Source: Odontocerum albicorne
Taxonomy: Eukaryota; Arthropoda; Insecta; Trichoptera; Odontoceridae
DNA length: 64,000 nucleotides
Assembly: GCA_949825065.1 (NCBI GenBank)
Contig: OX463859.1
Coordinates: 12,228,452-12,292,451 of the forward strand
Direction: 5' to 3'
Position 1 is the first letter of the stretch. Each line of letters begins with the position of its first letter. A model generated the notes under the pieces. The model saw nothing but the letters and a program-made list of their open reading frames with translations, did no database searches and was not told the DNA's origin. Position numbers and translations under genes: made by a program. Below, in pieces: positions 42,341 through 53,110 of this stretch.

Positions 42341-43005
42341 AATATCCGAGGGTCTATTCAAAAGAGACAGTCCGTAAAACAAACGAAGAAATCTTTGCAG
42401 GTTAGTTCTACTTATTGCCAGTTTAAAGAGTGGTTTCTGTACCTTGAATAATTGTCAAGAACATAAAACCATATATTTTCCAATATAGTTGTATTAGGTG
42501 TTGCTCTCGTCAGCAATTTCAAGATATTTTATTTGTCATCAACAGCACAATGTACCTTACAAAATTATTGAAAAAAGGGTACGCTTCATTTACAATTTAT
42601 GTTTAGAGCCTATTAAGAGATGTTCATGTCCTTTAAAGCCTGGCAGTAATGCATCTCCCATTAGAGTCCGGTGTTCTTCTCCACTCGCAACAGCAGGTAG
42701 TTGTTCCATAGGTTCAGTGGTCTTAATTAGACTGTGCCTAGAGTTCAACCTAGGGGTTGGGAGCAAAGTATATCTAAGGTCATCCAGTTGGTTAAATTTC
42801 TCAACACTACTTCCAATTTACCTCCTGATTTTTGGAAGAGCAATCTCGATGAGGATGTTTATAACCTTAAATATAACATATAGAACGTGAGTTGAACTTT
42901 TTTTTGCACTTTTTTTATGGCTAAGTGGTTTAAATTATCCCATAAATTTTAATAACCGAATATACGAGTATGTTGTTGAAATGTGGAAATCAATATATGT
43001 TTTTT
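42341..43005. other. Unassigned stretch
   Basis: A 130-codon plus frame at 42498-42890 has no recognisable motif. Its segment 42650-42780 is GC-richer than its surroundings. No copy occurs elsewhere. TACGAGTA at 42963. Confidence 0.3.
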
Positions 43006-43011
43006 AAAAAT

Positions 43012-43165
43012 GATCTCCATCGTCTAGTTGATATGATCCATGCCTTCCAGCCTGGAGAATGAGGAGTCGTTTTCCGTTAGTACCCGTCTTTTTTTTAAAA
43101 GGGTTCCAATATAGTCTTCACTTTAGATTTCTATAACATCTTTTTGGTTGACAGGAAGATATTCC
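43012..43165 (+). mobile_element. SINE1 head and body
   Basis: GATCTCCATCGTCTAGTTGA (A box), a poor B box GTTAGTACCC, then AAAGGGTTCCAATATAGTCT and TTTTTGGTTGACAGGAAGAT. LINE-I follows directly. Confidence 0.65.
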
Positions 43166-43515
43166 ATCCTATCGTGTAGCTCATGGCTTCCATGAGAGCC
43201 CTTGATGACTCTTATATTTCCATCACTGCACTCGAAATACAGTTGTAAAGGTTAGTCATGTTGCATCTCTCTCTTGGTCAGTCAAACGCATTGGGGTTCT
43301 TCCTGTTATGCGTCGTCCTTCTACGCTTCCAGTGAACACAAACTTGTCTCATTGACCACGAACATATATCATTGACCACAAACATATATCATTGACCACG
43401 AACATATATCATTGACCACGAACAATGTGTCCAAAGAATCAGAGGACTCCCCGTGAACATATTGTCGATAATATGTCAGTGACTCGACTTTTCAAGAATG
43501 GAGGCATTGGTTGTG
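43165..43515 (-). pseudogene. LINE-I C-terminal relic, copy 3
   Basis: Minus-strand match to 8168-8540: ATTGGGGTTCTTCCTGTTAT, TGCGTCGTCCTTCTACGC, GTGTCCAAAGAATCAGAGGA. Interrupted by a 20 bp tandem repeat at 43351-43425. Confidence 0.75.
43351..43425. repeat. 20 bp tandem repeat, nearly four copies
   Basis: Unit ATTGACCACGAACATATATC at 43351, 43371, 43391 and 43411, inside LINE-I. Confidence 0.9.
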
Positions 43516-43575
43516 GAAGAGATTGCCATATGAAAATAAACCCGCCAGGTTGTACTTTGAACAGTATTAAATATT
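43512..43575 (+). mobile_element. SINE1 3' end
   Basis: GGAAGAGATTGCCATATGAA and AAACCCGCCAGGTTGTACTT. It may be the continuation of the SINE1 interrupted by LINE-I. Confidence 0.65.
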
Positions 43576-43751
43576 GATGTCCTATTCGTCGAGTCTCAAG
43601 TAAATGATAAAATTATTAACTCTTCTACAAGCTTCTACGAATTCTCTTACTTTTAACCTTATTTTGTTTCAAAAGATCCCTCACTTGATCCAACCATACT
43701 TTCCTTGATCTTCTATCACGCCTTCCAAGTACATTTCAAGTACTTCCAAGT

Positions 43752-43977
43752 ACAGGGTGTGAGCTGAAAAACATCTGGTGTCCCCGTGGCTGGGTTCGCT
43801 CTATATTGGTGGGGTGTATCTTGGCCGAGGGGATGCTATTAGATGAGCCCAGACCTTTTGATAGCTTCTGTATTTAATGTATTATCTGCAATTTATGTGT
43901 TTTAGAATTGTTATGTAAATATAATCTGTACATACTATGTTGCTATCAATAAACCTATTATTTATTTATTTTATTTA
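43752..43977 (+). repeat. Repeat F, copy inserted in LINE-B
   Basis: Starts GGTGTGAGCTGAAAAACATC and ends TGCTATCAATAAACCTATTA. LINE-B resumes at 43978 with CACTGTATATTTGTTTTG. The match to 47.99-48.21 kb is nearly base for base, so F moved recently relative to LINE-B. The AATAAA near its end suggests a retroposon. Confidence 0.85.
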
Positions 43978-44611
43978 CACTGTATATTTGTTTTGTTAGT
44001 CATAGTTCATTCATTCGTTCTACATGTCCAAACCATCTCAACGTTCATCTTAATTAACACATCAACCTTAAGTTCACACTCATGCCTTATCCCTTCATTA
44101 CGTATTCTGCTATGCATTGTCACTCCATGTATTCTTCTCAATGTACGCATCTCAACCTTTCAGTCTTTTTCCACGTCCACGTTTCACTCTTATACATCAA
44201 ATCCAGCACCAAAATAATACTTTAGACTATCACCTTTTGATTATGTCCTGTTTGAGAGTATATGTTTTAGTGCTCCATTGACTCTGTTTCCTATCGCTTT
44301 ACGCCTTTCAACATCCCTCGCAACTCATTCATAATTTTAAAAAATACCACCCAAATATCAGAATTCGTTGACTTGCTGTTATATTTCATTGTCCGTCAAT
44401 ATATCGCATTTACTTTTCCTTTTACACATGTCTCTCACCAGATCTCTGGATTTTGCAACATTCATTCTCAGATCTTTCTCTTCTCTTCGCATTTCTCATA
44501 AAAATTTACTTAACAAACTCCGTAATTCATCTTCATTTCTCGCAAACATTGCCAAGTCATCGGCATATAGCAATTCGCATGCGTTCCCATTCCACATTTA
44601 CATGCCACCCA

Positions 44612-45090
44612 TTCACCTCTGTAGTTCCTTCACACATGGTTCCATAGAAATATATAACAACTAGGGTGACATAACACATTCTTACTATTATAGTGATAAT
44701 ATATAATAATGTGATCAATTTGTATGAGTTTAATACATAAAAAATGATATATATCCCTTTGACCTCTGAAGTTCCTTCACATACGAATCTATTATAAATA
44801 AATATTTAAGAACCAGGGCGATATAAAGCTTCCTTGCTACTGTATTGTTAAAATCGGTTTCGTAAGTCTTGCATCATAGTGCGATATATTTTACATCCCT
44901 TTGACCTATGTAGTTTCTTCACACATGAATGTAAGTAAATTTTAAACAACCAGGGTGACATAACACAGCCTTGATATTATATTGATGAAATCGAGTGTTA
45001 CATCAAAACTGCTGTATGATTTGTACCCCTTTAACCTTTTTTGTTCCTTCACACACGAATCTAAGTAGATATTTAAAAACCAGGGCGATA
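44612..45090. repeat. Tandem units of 131-145 bp from the LINE-B palm region
   Basis: Units begin near TTCACCTCTGTAGTTCCTTC (44614), TTGACCTCTGAAGTTCCTTC (44759), TTGACCTATGTAGTTTCTTC (about 44900) and TTTAACCTTTTTTGTTCC (about 45030). Each contains a CAGGGYGAYATAA block. Confidence 0.8.
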
Positions 45091-45209
45091 TAACGCATCC
45101 TTGCTAACCAGGGCAATATAACGCATCCTTGCTAACCACGGCAATATAACGCATCCTTGCTAACCAGGGCAATATAACGCATCCTTGCTAACCAGGGCAA
45201 TATAACGCA
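45078..45209. repeat. 28 bp tandem repeat, 4.7 copies
   Basis: Unit AACCAGGGCAATATAACGCA plus TCCTTGCT. On the minus strand it encodes a QGCVIxPWL-like stretch, i.e. a copy of RT motif B of LINE-B. Confidence 0.9.
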
Positions 45210-45261
45210 CTGTATTGATGAAATAAAAACAATTTTGTGAGTCTTGCATCAAAAGTTCAAT

Positions 45262-45592
45262 ATATACGATGTCATCATTACAATCATTGTCGATCCAGTA
45301 CTGGATGAAGGTCTCCCCAAGTTGACTCCAAATAGTTTGGTTTTTTGCTCGTTGATGCCATGTGATGCTGCCATGCTTCCTGAATTCATCTATCCAGCTT
45401 ACCTTCGGTCTTTTTCTGGGCCTCTTTATGCCTCTTGGGTACCATTGGATTATTTCGGATGTCCATCGGGAGTCTGACATTCTGGCTACGTGTCCTACCC
45501 ATTGACACTTCATTCTTTGGCACACGTTTATAACGTCTTCTACCTTTGCTATATTATATTGCGAATCCAGGTGTTTCGTTTACGGTCTCTTT
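45262..45592 (-). pseudogene. LINE-D C-terminal tail, copy 2
   Basis: Minus strand reads RMKCQWVGHVARMSDSRWTS, then EIIQWYPRGIKRPRKRPKVS, WIDEFRKHGSITWHQRAKNQ and TIWSQLGETFIQYWIDND. The GHVARM, K-R-P-x-x-R-P and W-x-x-LGE motifs are typical of insect RTE-like tails. The frame is open for more than 100 codons, so this copy is young. It is flanked on both sides by TTTTGTGAGTCTT(G/A)CATC blocks. Confidence 0.85.
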
Positions 45593-46039
45593 TTGTGAGT
45601 CTTACATCAAAAGTTCGATATATACGATATATGCAGCAATAAAATCGATTTTGTGAGTCTTGCATCAAAAGTTCGATATATATTAAGTATGTTCAACTCA
45701 TTTCCCCAAAAAGTTAACGTCTCGTCTTTTTAAATGTTGAATGCAACAAAGTTACGAAATATTAGACAAATAGAGAAGTGACCAGCTATCTCCGGCTGTG
45801 CCGAGCTGAAGTGCAGCGCATGCAGATGGATCACTGCCCCGGCCGTGGGAGGATGCGGTCGCCTAATAAAATGGATCCATAAACCCATCCACATCAGTAT
45901 TTTGACTTTTACAGCGAAACTCAAACCGCGGGACATTGGATTTATACGGTCACATAATTTAAACTGGACCCTCATATCGCTGCATAATGCAAAACTGTCA
46001 ATGGTCGAAATAACACAGTTCTTAAAACAATTGAGTTTT
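45593..46039. other. Unassigned; two 55 bp repeat units then unknown
   Basis: TGCATCAAAAGTTCGATATA occurs with spacing 55 bp at about 45605 and 45660. 45770-45930 is GC-richer and open for 81 codons on the minus strand without a known motif. Confidence 0.35.
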
Positions 46040-46350
46040 TACATTACCATCGCGCCGTTTCCTTGTCAGGCTAGCCGCAATAGTCAGATCACCACATTTA
46101 TCTATCACGACACACTTCTTTAGAATTTCAACTCTTAACCTTCATATATTTTATCATATAACATATTTGATTTCCTTAACTCCTAACATTTCCATCTTTC
46201 AAAGTTTATCTCATTCGATCTAACAATACTTTCCTCAACCTCTCTATGTCATAATTCTTACTCACGTTTGCACTGTAGACTTCTTTTGTCAACCTTTCAT
46301 CACTCATTATTTCTCCTACATCATTATCTAGCCCTAGCCACCTAAAAGTG
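46040..46350 (-). mobile_element. LINE-B 3' fragment
   Basis: CCATCGCGCCGTTTCCTTGT terminus, then CTATCACGACACACTTCTTT and a block to CTCACGTTTGCACTGTAGAC. Confidence 0.7.
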
Positions 46351-46999
46351 CACTTTTTTATGCTACTTATTACATGAGTCCTTGGTTTTTATTAATTCTT
46401 AATTATTTTTATGTACACAGGCTTACACCGCAATACCACACATTATTCTAATAAGAAGTGTTCATTTAACTTATTTAGTTATCTTTCCACGTCCACTTTT
46501 CATTACTATGGATTAAACTTAGACCTTTTGATAGCTTTTATCTTAAATGTTCTTTCTTTTCTTTTCATTGCCAAAACATATAATTTCAAAATGTACATAC
46601 TATGTTGCTATCGATAAACCTTTATTTATTTACTTTCGTTTATTAAATTAATTAAAATCAGCATATTTAGTGATAAATCGATGCATGAAAAGTAGTGATT
46701 TTTGTGTCGTCATTTCTGTATCTTTTACTATCCTGGGATCCAATTCCACAAGTGCGTCTCCCACGGGAGGCTCCGGCGCCCACCGTTGGAGAGCTCCTGT
46801 ACCAAGCGGGTTCACTGTCCTATCAGACATAAAAACTCAAAATGGACAAGCGATTTACTCCATACGATGTCTTCAAATATTGGGGAGTTACATCGCATTA
46901 CACACGGAAACATTGTGAAGTGTGTTTTTTTGTAACTCGCAAGTTTCACGTTTCACTTGAATTAAAAATAATAATAATAATAAAAGAAAATATTTAAAA
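46351..46999. other. Repeat F trace and an unassigned GC-richer patch
   Basis: 46515-46630 resembles repeat F (AGACCTTTTGATAGCTTTTA, CATACTATGTTGCTATCGAT). 46730-46830 is GC-richer, with minus frame VNPLGTGALQRWAPEPPVGD; no family recognised. Confidence 0.4.
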
Positions 47000-47475
47000 T
47001 ATCGTTTAGAGAGCAGGCTCTCCTCAAGGGCTCTCTAACTAGGATTCGAATTCACTATTATAGACATATATAGAATATATAAAATTATTAAAAAACAAAT
47101 TGAATATAAATATCGAAAGGTGGAGGCTGCGGTCATTGCACTAGGAACTTCCCCTTATATATAATATACCCTTGATATATAATATATCCGGATTAGTAGT
47201 TCTAACACATTGACGAGCTTGCCTTGAAGAAAATATTGTCTTCGACTCCAGTAAGCGAGCCTTCGGGTTTAAAATCTCTGGAGTTGTATTCGCAACACTT
47301 CCGTTTAACACATGCGAGTGTTTTTACGACTCGAGCACTTTTTTTGGGTACCATCGAAAAGCTAACCCAAAACCTCCGGGTAGAAGTAAAAAATGTCACC
47401 ACTAGGCTACGGATGTCCTCCGATATGTGATAGTATCACATTCGGCCTTAGGTGTAGTGTAGAGTATGTGTGTAA
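47000..47475 (-). mobile_element. LINE-A 3' UTR, copy 4, holding a SINE2
   Basis: 47005-47150 carries the terminal UTR blocks (GAGAGCAGGCTCTCCTCAAG, GGAGGCTGCGGTCATTGCAC). 47428-47475 carries the inner block (GATATGTGATAGTATCACAT, GGCCTTAGGTGTAGTG). SINE2 separates them. Confidence 0.7.
47190..47425 (-). mobile_element. SINE2 copy
   Basis: Minus-strand head GACATCCGTAGCCTAGTGGT, then GGTACCCAAAAAAAGTGC and the complement of CAGTAAGCGAGCCTTCGGGT. Best copy for the head. Confidence 0.75.
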
Positions 47476-47660
47476 AATGTAAAAATGTATAGCAATCGTA
47501 GGAGCTGTATGAAGTGCATGGATGTAAAAGAGGCGAAATATGTGTGTTGCGATGGTAAAGTTCGGCGCTGTGTCGACAGCACGCCTTTCCTCTGTCTGCA
47601 CCGACAGAGGAAAAGGCGTGCTGGTATGTTTGTATGTAAAACCAAACATTGGCGGCCTAA
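47476..47660 (+). mobile_element. LINE-B 3' end with hairpin
   Basis: Encodes MDVKEAKYVCCDGKVRRC, then terminal KRRAGMFVC. Between them a hairpin at 47577-47623 (CAGCACGCCTTT...AAAGGCGTGCTG) replaces the usual SAYP codons. Confidence 0.75.
47577..47623. repeat. Hairpin, 20 bp arms
   Basis: CAGCACGCCTTTCCTCTGTC pairs with GACAGAGG plus AAAAGGCGTGCTG with a one-base bulge around TGCACC. Confidence 0.85.
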
Positions 47661-47661
47661 T

Positions 47662-47870
47662 GACGACTTCTTTGGCTTAGTTGGTAAGACATATGTCTTC
47701 TAATTGGGGGGTTGTGTGTTCGGTTCCTCTAGGATTTAACTGTAGCGACTTCACTTCAGGTATTTGTATCAAAATTTTAGTTGGTTGGAAGAGATTCCAG
47801 TATGAAAAATAACCCGCCAAGTTATATTATATGCAAAAAAGTGTTATATAGTACAATATATCGATCATGT
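47662..47870 (+). mobile_element. SINE1 copy
   Basis: GACGACTTCTTTGGCTTAGT head, B box GTTCGGTTCC, body, and tail TTGGTTGGAAGAGATTCCAG with AACCCGCCAAGTTATATT. Confidence 0.75.
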
Positions 47871-47989
47871 GAGTTTAAAAACATATAATGTGAGTTTAAA
47901 AACATATTTTAGTGTCTTCTCTCTTGAATGTATTTTATTTGTCATCTACTATATTTATTTTCTGTTTTGTTTTTTTTATATATTCTTGT

Positions 47990-48215
47990 TCTACGTGTTC
48001 AAGGGTGTGGGCTGAAAAACATCTGGTGTCCCCGTGACTGAGTTCGCCCTATATTGGTGGGGTGTATCTTGGCCGAGGGGATGCTATTAGATGAGCCCAG
48101 ACCTTTTGATAGCTTCTGTATTTAATGTATTATCTGCAATTTATGTGTTTTAGAAGTATTATTTAAATATAATCTGTACATACTATGTTGCTATCAATAA
48201 ACCTATTATTATTTT
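47990..48215 (+). repeat. Repeat F, copy 2
   Basis: GTGTGGGCTGAAAAACATCT to TGCTATCAATAAACCTATTA. Near-identical to 43752-43977. Confidence 0.85.
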
Positions 48216-48484
48216 TTTTTTAATGCGTTAAATGGGTATTTTTATACCCATACAAAGCAGTGAAATATTTTTAAAATGATTTCAGAACAGGTAAAATGTG
48301 AGTTAGGCCTTTTTTACATCATAACTTCCATATATACTCGTACATATATCCTTTTGTTACGCAAATAACTATAGCAAAATAAGATCAATGGATCTCGAAT
48401 AAACACTTGTACGAGTATATGATACAAATGTATGGATACATTACTCTATGAAAAAAAAGAAAATATATCTCAATTCATACATGC

Positions 48485-48985
48485 ATACATATCATCACGC
48501 CGTGTTCCTTGCAGAGAAGGCATAGAGAACAGATCTCCAAACTTTTAAATCCAAGCACAAAAATTTTACCGCCTCCACATTCGCACATCTCATCATGCAA
48601 AGTCTTGTATTATACTTTACCTTTTTTCAAAATCTGGTCCATTTGCTCCAGCCACTTTAATCTCGGTCTATCTTATCCACGCACACCTTGCACTTCTGAC
48701 TTGTATTTTTCGCTTACTTATTATTTTATTATTCATTCTCTCCACATGTCCAAGTTATCTTAAATATCCATTCTGCATCTTACTTCAAACATCCATTTTA
48801 TCCATTTCTGATGTATTCATTCCGCTTTCTTTCAAACATTTACACTCCACAACATTTCCTTAGAGCAAGCATCTCAACTTCCCTTCCATACATCTTATTC
48901 TTATCATTATTTTGCCAAGTTCAAGTTTCCCTTCCATACATCAAGGTGGGCACCATCACACTGTTTGTATTGTCATGTTTGCTGC
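48485..48985 (-). mobile_element. LINE-B fragment
   Basis: Minus-strand match from the terminus (CATCACGCCGTGTTCCTTGC) through CACACCTTGCACTTCTGACT to a block ending CATACATCAAGGTGGGCACC. Same subfamily as 52.1 kb. Confidence 0.75.
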
Positions 48986-49208
48986 TGTTGATATTGCGCG
49001 TCAATTTATCTGTCAGAAATTAACTAAATATCTTAAAGGTTTGTTCTGCTTAAAAGTTCTCATGAATGTTGCTTAAAAGGTTCTCATGAATGTTGACAAA
49101 AAAACATATGATTGATTTTATTTAGTTTATATTATATTAGACGTATGTTTCGTGAAGTGAAAATAAATCTTGTTAAATCCGTGATTTCCCAATATTTCTG
49201 TAAACTTT

Positions 49209-49535
49209 AGAAAGTTGGATAATAAAAGCCAGAGAAAGACCAAGGATAGACTCTTTCAAGATGCCCTCAATACTACTGTGAACCTCACAAAGTTTAATAA
49301 TAAAGACCAGAGAAAGATCAAGGATAGACTCTTTCAAGATACCCTCAATATTCCTGTAAACCTCAAAAGGTTGAATAATCAAGGCCAGAGAAAGATTAAG
49401 GATAGACTCTTTCAAAATACCCTCAATATTCCTGTCAACCTCAAAAGGTTGAATAATAAAGGCCAGAGAAAGATCAAGGATAGATCAGAGATCAGAGACC
49501 CTTTCGAAATGCCCTCAATATTCTTGTTAACCTAA
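49209..49535. repeat. 78 bp tandem repeat, about four copies
   Basis: Unit starts AATAATAAAGACCAGAGAAA and ends TGTAAACCTCAAAAGGTTG. 78 is a multiple of three and the plus strand stays open with a 26-residue period. A single diverged unit (TTGGATAATAACGGCCAGAG) lies at 51091-51150, beyond the LINE-J and LINE-E insertions. Confidence 0.9.
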
Positions 49536-49554
49536 GAAAGTTAACGATCATATC

Positions 49555-49557
<3 letters not shown>

Positions 49558-49616
<59 letters not shown>

Positions 49617-50560
49617 CCCACTTTGCACGGATTTCTCCTGTTACACAAAGAGGGTTTGCTTCTAGCGTTAGCCTATTCGTTAGGAATAATATCAGCCAGG
49701 ATTCTTCTCATACTGCTAGACGGTACCGAGAATATATCAGCCGTGTCATTCAGTTGGTTCAATATCTCTATACCACGCGTGACTGAGTGTTTAGCCATGA
49801 TATTCGTCCTGTAAGTTGGTATGTAGAACAGAGGGTGATTCCTTGCACGGATGTATTTATTGGGTACATATAAACTTAGTGCTTCTAGAATCGCGGGACA
49901 GTTAAAGGAACCTTGGAAAACCTTTATTAGAAATATCGCAATGGATTCTTGCCTTCTTGTTTCAAGGCTTCTATAGTTACACACCGTGAGAAGTTCGGCA
50001 TGGTGAGCATATTTTGGGTAATCGCCCTTTGTTCTGTACCATAGATATCTGAGGAATTTTTTTTGTATTTGTTCTATATTGTTTTTGTATTTGAGCTGGT
50101 GAGGAGCCCAAACCGTAGATGCATATTCTAATTTGGTTCTAATTAGATAATTATATAAGTTCCGGAGGATATCGGTGCTGTTAAATTCTCTTGATATTCT
50201 CATTACAAAACCGAGTAGTTTGTAACAGTCCAATATCAAACGTGAGACATGGTTAACGAACGTGAGTCCGACATCGAAGGTTACGCCCAAATCCTTGAAT
50301 TCAGAAACTCTGTTTAGTGCCACTCCCTGTATAGTATACTGATGGTGGATTGGTGAAAACGATCGACTATAAGATACACAGACACATTTGTTAATGTTGA
50401 ACAGAAGATGATTTTGCTCACTCCAGGAGACTAGGGAGTCTAGGTCCTGTTGTAACTGTGCACAGTCGTGAGGTGAATTGATCTTTTTGAATATTTTCAA
50501 GTCGTCAGCGAACTTCATACCAGAAGGTATTGAACTGGTTGAATATTAGAAATAGACGCC
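49558..50560 (-). mobile_element. LINE-J non-LTR retrotransposon, 5'-truncated
   Basis: A run of about 55 T on the plus strand (49558-49613) is a long, uninterrupted poly-A tail, suggesting a recent insertion. Then comes a short 3' UTR (complement of CTTTGCACGGATTTCTCCTG) and the reverse transcriptase fragment. The same 3' end occurs at 61.69 kb. Confidence 0.85.
49673..50518 (-). pseudogene. LINE-J reverse transcriptase, palm motif C to C-terminus
   Basis: An uninterrupted 281-codon frame opens MKFADDLKIFKKINSPHDCA, placing the catalytic FADD motif at residues 3-6. It continues LQQDLDSLVSWSEQNHLLFN, FKDLGVTFDVGLTFVNHV, YLIRTKLEYASTVWAPHQLK and IEQIQKKFLRYLW, and ends with RRILADIIPNE. The pattern fits the Jockey/CR1 side of the non-LTR tree, not RTE. 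The readable frame extends a few codons upstream of the first ATG (SSIPSG), so the ATG is not a true start; the N-terminal palm and endonuclease are cut off. With no stops it is the best preserved polymerase piece here, but it cannot work alone. Confidence 0.9.
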
Positions 50561-50730
50561 AAATACACATAATGTCTCCATTGTATAATATTCTTAACTG
50601 TCCCGCCGCCCCTCTTATCTCGCCGAAAAATTTCAGCGTCTTTCCAATCATGGATTAGCGGTACGCTCAAACAGAGATTGTCTATTGGCCTTTCCAGTTC
50701 ACCGCTCCTCTTTCTTTACGTTGTCCTTTA
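50561..50730. other. Unassigned stretch between LINE-J and LINE-E
   Basis: GC-richer at 50600-50640. Could be LINE-E coding sequence too diverged to read. Confidence 0.3.
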
Positions 50731-51090
50731 CTGTTTTAAGAAACGACTGAAAAAACTCTTAATTTCTAGTCAGTAAAAAATAACGTGTTTCATTCCTGAT
50801 TTTTCTTTTCCTTTCCTCTCCACCATCAATTCCTTTCCTTTTGATTAATGGTATCTCACTTTATATGAAAAATAATGTTCGGGTAATTGTCCGTCTTTGT
50901 GGGGTTCGTGGGCATATGCTCACGTATGTGTTTATGGATTTCGTGAGGATGGATAGTCATTTGAATGATTTATGCGATCACGTAACTTGCTTCATTTACT
51001 TCTGTCTGGTTGGTTGGAAGAGATTGCCGCCTGGTAATAAGCCTGCCAGATTGTATTTGCAATAAAAGTATTAAATAAAATAAATAAATA
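50731..51090 (+). mobile_element. LINE-E 3' end, copy 2
   Basis: FKKRLKKLLISSQ and stop TAA (50735-50776) close the coding region. The UTR (GTCCGTCTTTGTGGGGTTCG) leads to GGAAGAGATTGCCGCCTGGT, GCCTGCCAGATTGTATTTGC and an (AAATAAAT)n end. The tail is shared with SINE1. Confidence 0.8.
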
Positions 51091-51361
51091 AAGTTGGATA
51101 ATAACGGCCAGAGAAGGAAAGCAAAGACTTTTCCAAGATGTTGTGCTGGAGACGATTGTTGAGTGTTTCATAGACGAAACGACGTACGAAAACCTCTATA
51201 TAAAAAAAACACATTTCAATGACGTTATCAACATTATGTTTAATTTTTTCTATATTTATTTTACATTTGATACCTAATTACATCAAAATAACAAGAGAAA
51301 AAATAAATGTTTATAATTCTAAATATCTCATGACAATAAGAACAATGTAACTCAAGCTTTC

Positions 51362-51510
51362 CTGTGAAGTGGCTCAGATATATCTACACAGGTTATTAAG
51401 CAGTTTAATCCATCGAGATATGGAAGATATCGACATCGGAAAATTCACTAAACAAGGTCATTCCGTGTGCGAATGGTGATGTTGTCAACAGTTCAGTTTG
51501 TCAATACAGC
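51362..51510 (+). repeat. Dispersed repeat R, copy 2
   Basis: CTGTGAAGTGGCTCAG, ATGGAAGATATCGA, CAAGGTCATTCCGTGTGCGA match 13559-13720. Confidence 0.7.
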
Positions 51511-52075
51511 ACCGAAAACAATCTTAATTCACGATGACGTACATAAATGATTGTCCAATACATTACACAAAAGTGTTTGTTATTTTTCGTGATACAAATT
51601 TGTACTCGTATATGTATAAACAGGTGCGTTAATATATTTTTAATGCTAAAGTAGTAATATTTAAACATGCACAATAAAAATATGTATAATGAAGCCATGA
51701 ATAAATCTATATTTCTTGCAATACGAGTACAGGTGTCGCAGAAATCTGTTTTGGACTCTGTCAATTATTAGAGAATTCTGGATTCCTCTCGGGTTCAGTT
51801 CTTCAGTCAAATTTCCCGCTGAGTGGAAATGGAAAGACTCATGTTCACTGTCAATGTGGAGGGTCGTAGGAGCAGAGACACTTATGTGCTAGTGACCAGG
51901 TGAAGAGTGCTACTGCCATTGCCACAAGCTCTGTGGACAGCAGAATGCCGGAAGGACTGGAAAAGAGTATGCAGACATACTATATACTACAGTTCCAGTA
52001 TAAATCACGTTCCTCAGCATTGAGGTTGAGAATTGAAGAAGTGTTGGAAGAAGACATAGGTATGTTGTGACTTCG
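51511..52075. other. No recognised gene
   Basis: TACTCGTA at 51603 and TACGAGTA at 51722. 51780-52070 is less AT-rich, without a known motif. Confidence 0.4.
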
Positions 52076-52079
52076 CAAC

Positions 52080-53110
52080 ATCCGGGACTGAGATAGGCAG
52101 AGAGAACAGATCTCCAAACGTTTCTATCCAAACACACAACTTTTGCCTGCTCCATATTCATACTTTTCACTTTACCTTCTTTCAAAATCTGGCCCGTTTG
52201 GACCAGCTACGTTTTCTTTTCCACGCACACCTTGCGTTTCTGACTTGTATAATCGCTTAATCATTCTCTCCACATGTCCAAACCATTTTAAAGCTCCTTT
52301 CTTAATCTTACTTAAAATACCCATTTTATCCATACATTAATGTCTGGTGTCTTCATTACGCCTTCTTTCAAACATTGACACTCCACATATTTTCCTTAGT
52401 GCACACATCTCCGCAACATAAATCTTACTCTTATCCTTCTTCTGCTAAGTTCAAGTTTCACTTTTTTCATATACATCAAGGTGGGCACCAATACTTATTA
52501 TGTATAATTATTTTTGCTACTGTTGATATTGCGCAGTTGTTGTTTATAACATTAAGTGCTCCGTTTACCTTGTTTCCTGCCACTACCCTTCTTTCAATGT
52601 CCCTTTAATTCGTCCATCACATGTAAATATAAAATACTGTCCTGAAAACAGAACTCATCAACCTGCTCCAGTTTTTCTGAGTTAACCCATACATCGATCA
52701 CACTTTTTACCATACTTCTTTTTATAACCATAGCCTTTAAGTCTTGTTTCTGCTCCTGATGAGGTGGTGAAAGCCTTGAAACCGGTAGGGTTATACCGTT
52801 ATAAAAAGTTGAATAAACAGTGTTTGATAAAAAAAAATTACAAAAACCTTTGATTTCGCTACATTCATTTTCAAACATTTTACTAGACATCTCTCATATA
52901 GCTCACTTATCATATCCTCACTTCACTCATTCTTACACCTCTCCCATCATCTTTTGGATCGCGCACACATGAATTTACACATAAATTAAACAACCAAGGT
53001 GACATCACACATCCTTGCTTTACGCCTTACGTAATATTAAGCCACTCAGTGAGTTCTCCATTTATTTTTACACGTGCAATACTCGTACTATGTTATATTC
53101 ATATAGCGAG
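52080..53110 (-). pseudogene. LINE-B reverse transcriptase relic with motif B, plus repeat H insert
   Basis: Minus-strand LINE-B from near its 3' end to the palm. At 53026-52985 it encodes GVKQGCVMSPWLFN, the motif B signature of RTE-type polymerases. NSEKLEQVDEFCFQDS (about 52690) and the [10 protein letters not shown] terminus are readable. Repeat H sits at 52745-52860. Many frameshifts. Confidence 0.8.
52745..52860 (+). repeat. Dispersed repeat H, copy 2
   Basis: CTGATGAGGTGGTGAAAGCC, TTGAAACCGGTAGGGTTATA, CAGTGTTTGATAAAAAAAAA. Complementary to the 23.7 kb copy. Confidence 0.65.

Larger units (their letters stand above)
43590..45230 (-). pseudogene. LINE-B reverse transcriptase relic with YADD, tandem-expanded palm, and repeat F insert
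   Basis: Minus-strand LINE-B from near its 3' end (43590-43750), then interrupted by repeat F (43752-43977). It continues through the KTWTWKKTE-like block to LLYADDLAMFARNEDELRSL, with YADD at 44556-44567. Upstream of YADD, where the polymerase has GVKQGCVMSPWLFN, the DNA has expanded into about four units of 131-145 bp and then a 28 bp array. Frameshifts and stops are frequent. The catalytic YADD itself is intact. Confidence 0.85.

Noticed and set aside
49215..49535. 106-codon repetitive protein
   Set aside because: Follows the 78 bp array. It resembles no domain and has no gene context.
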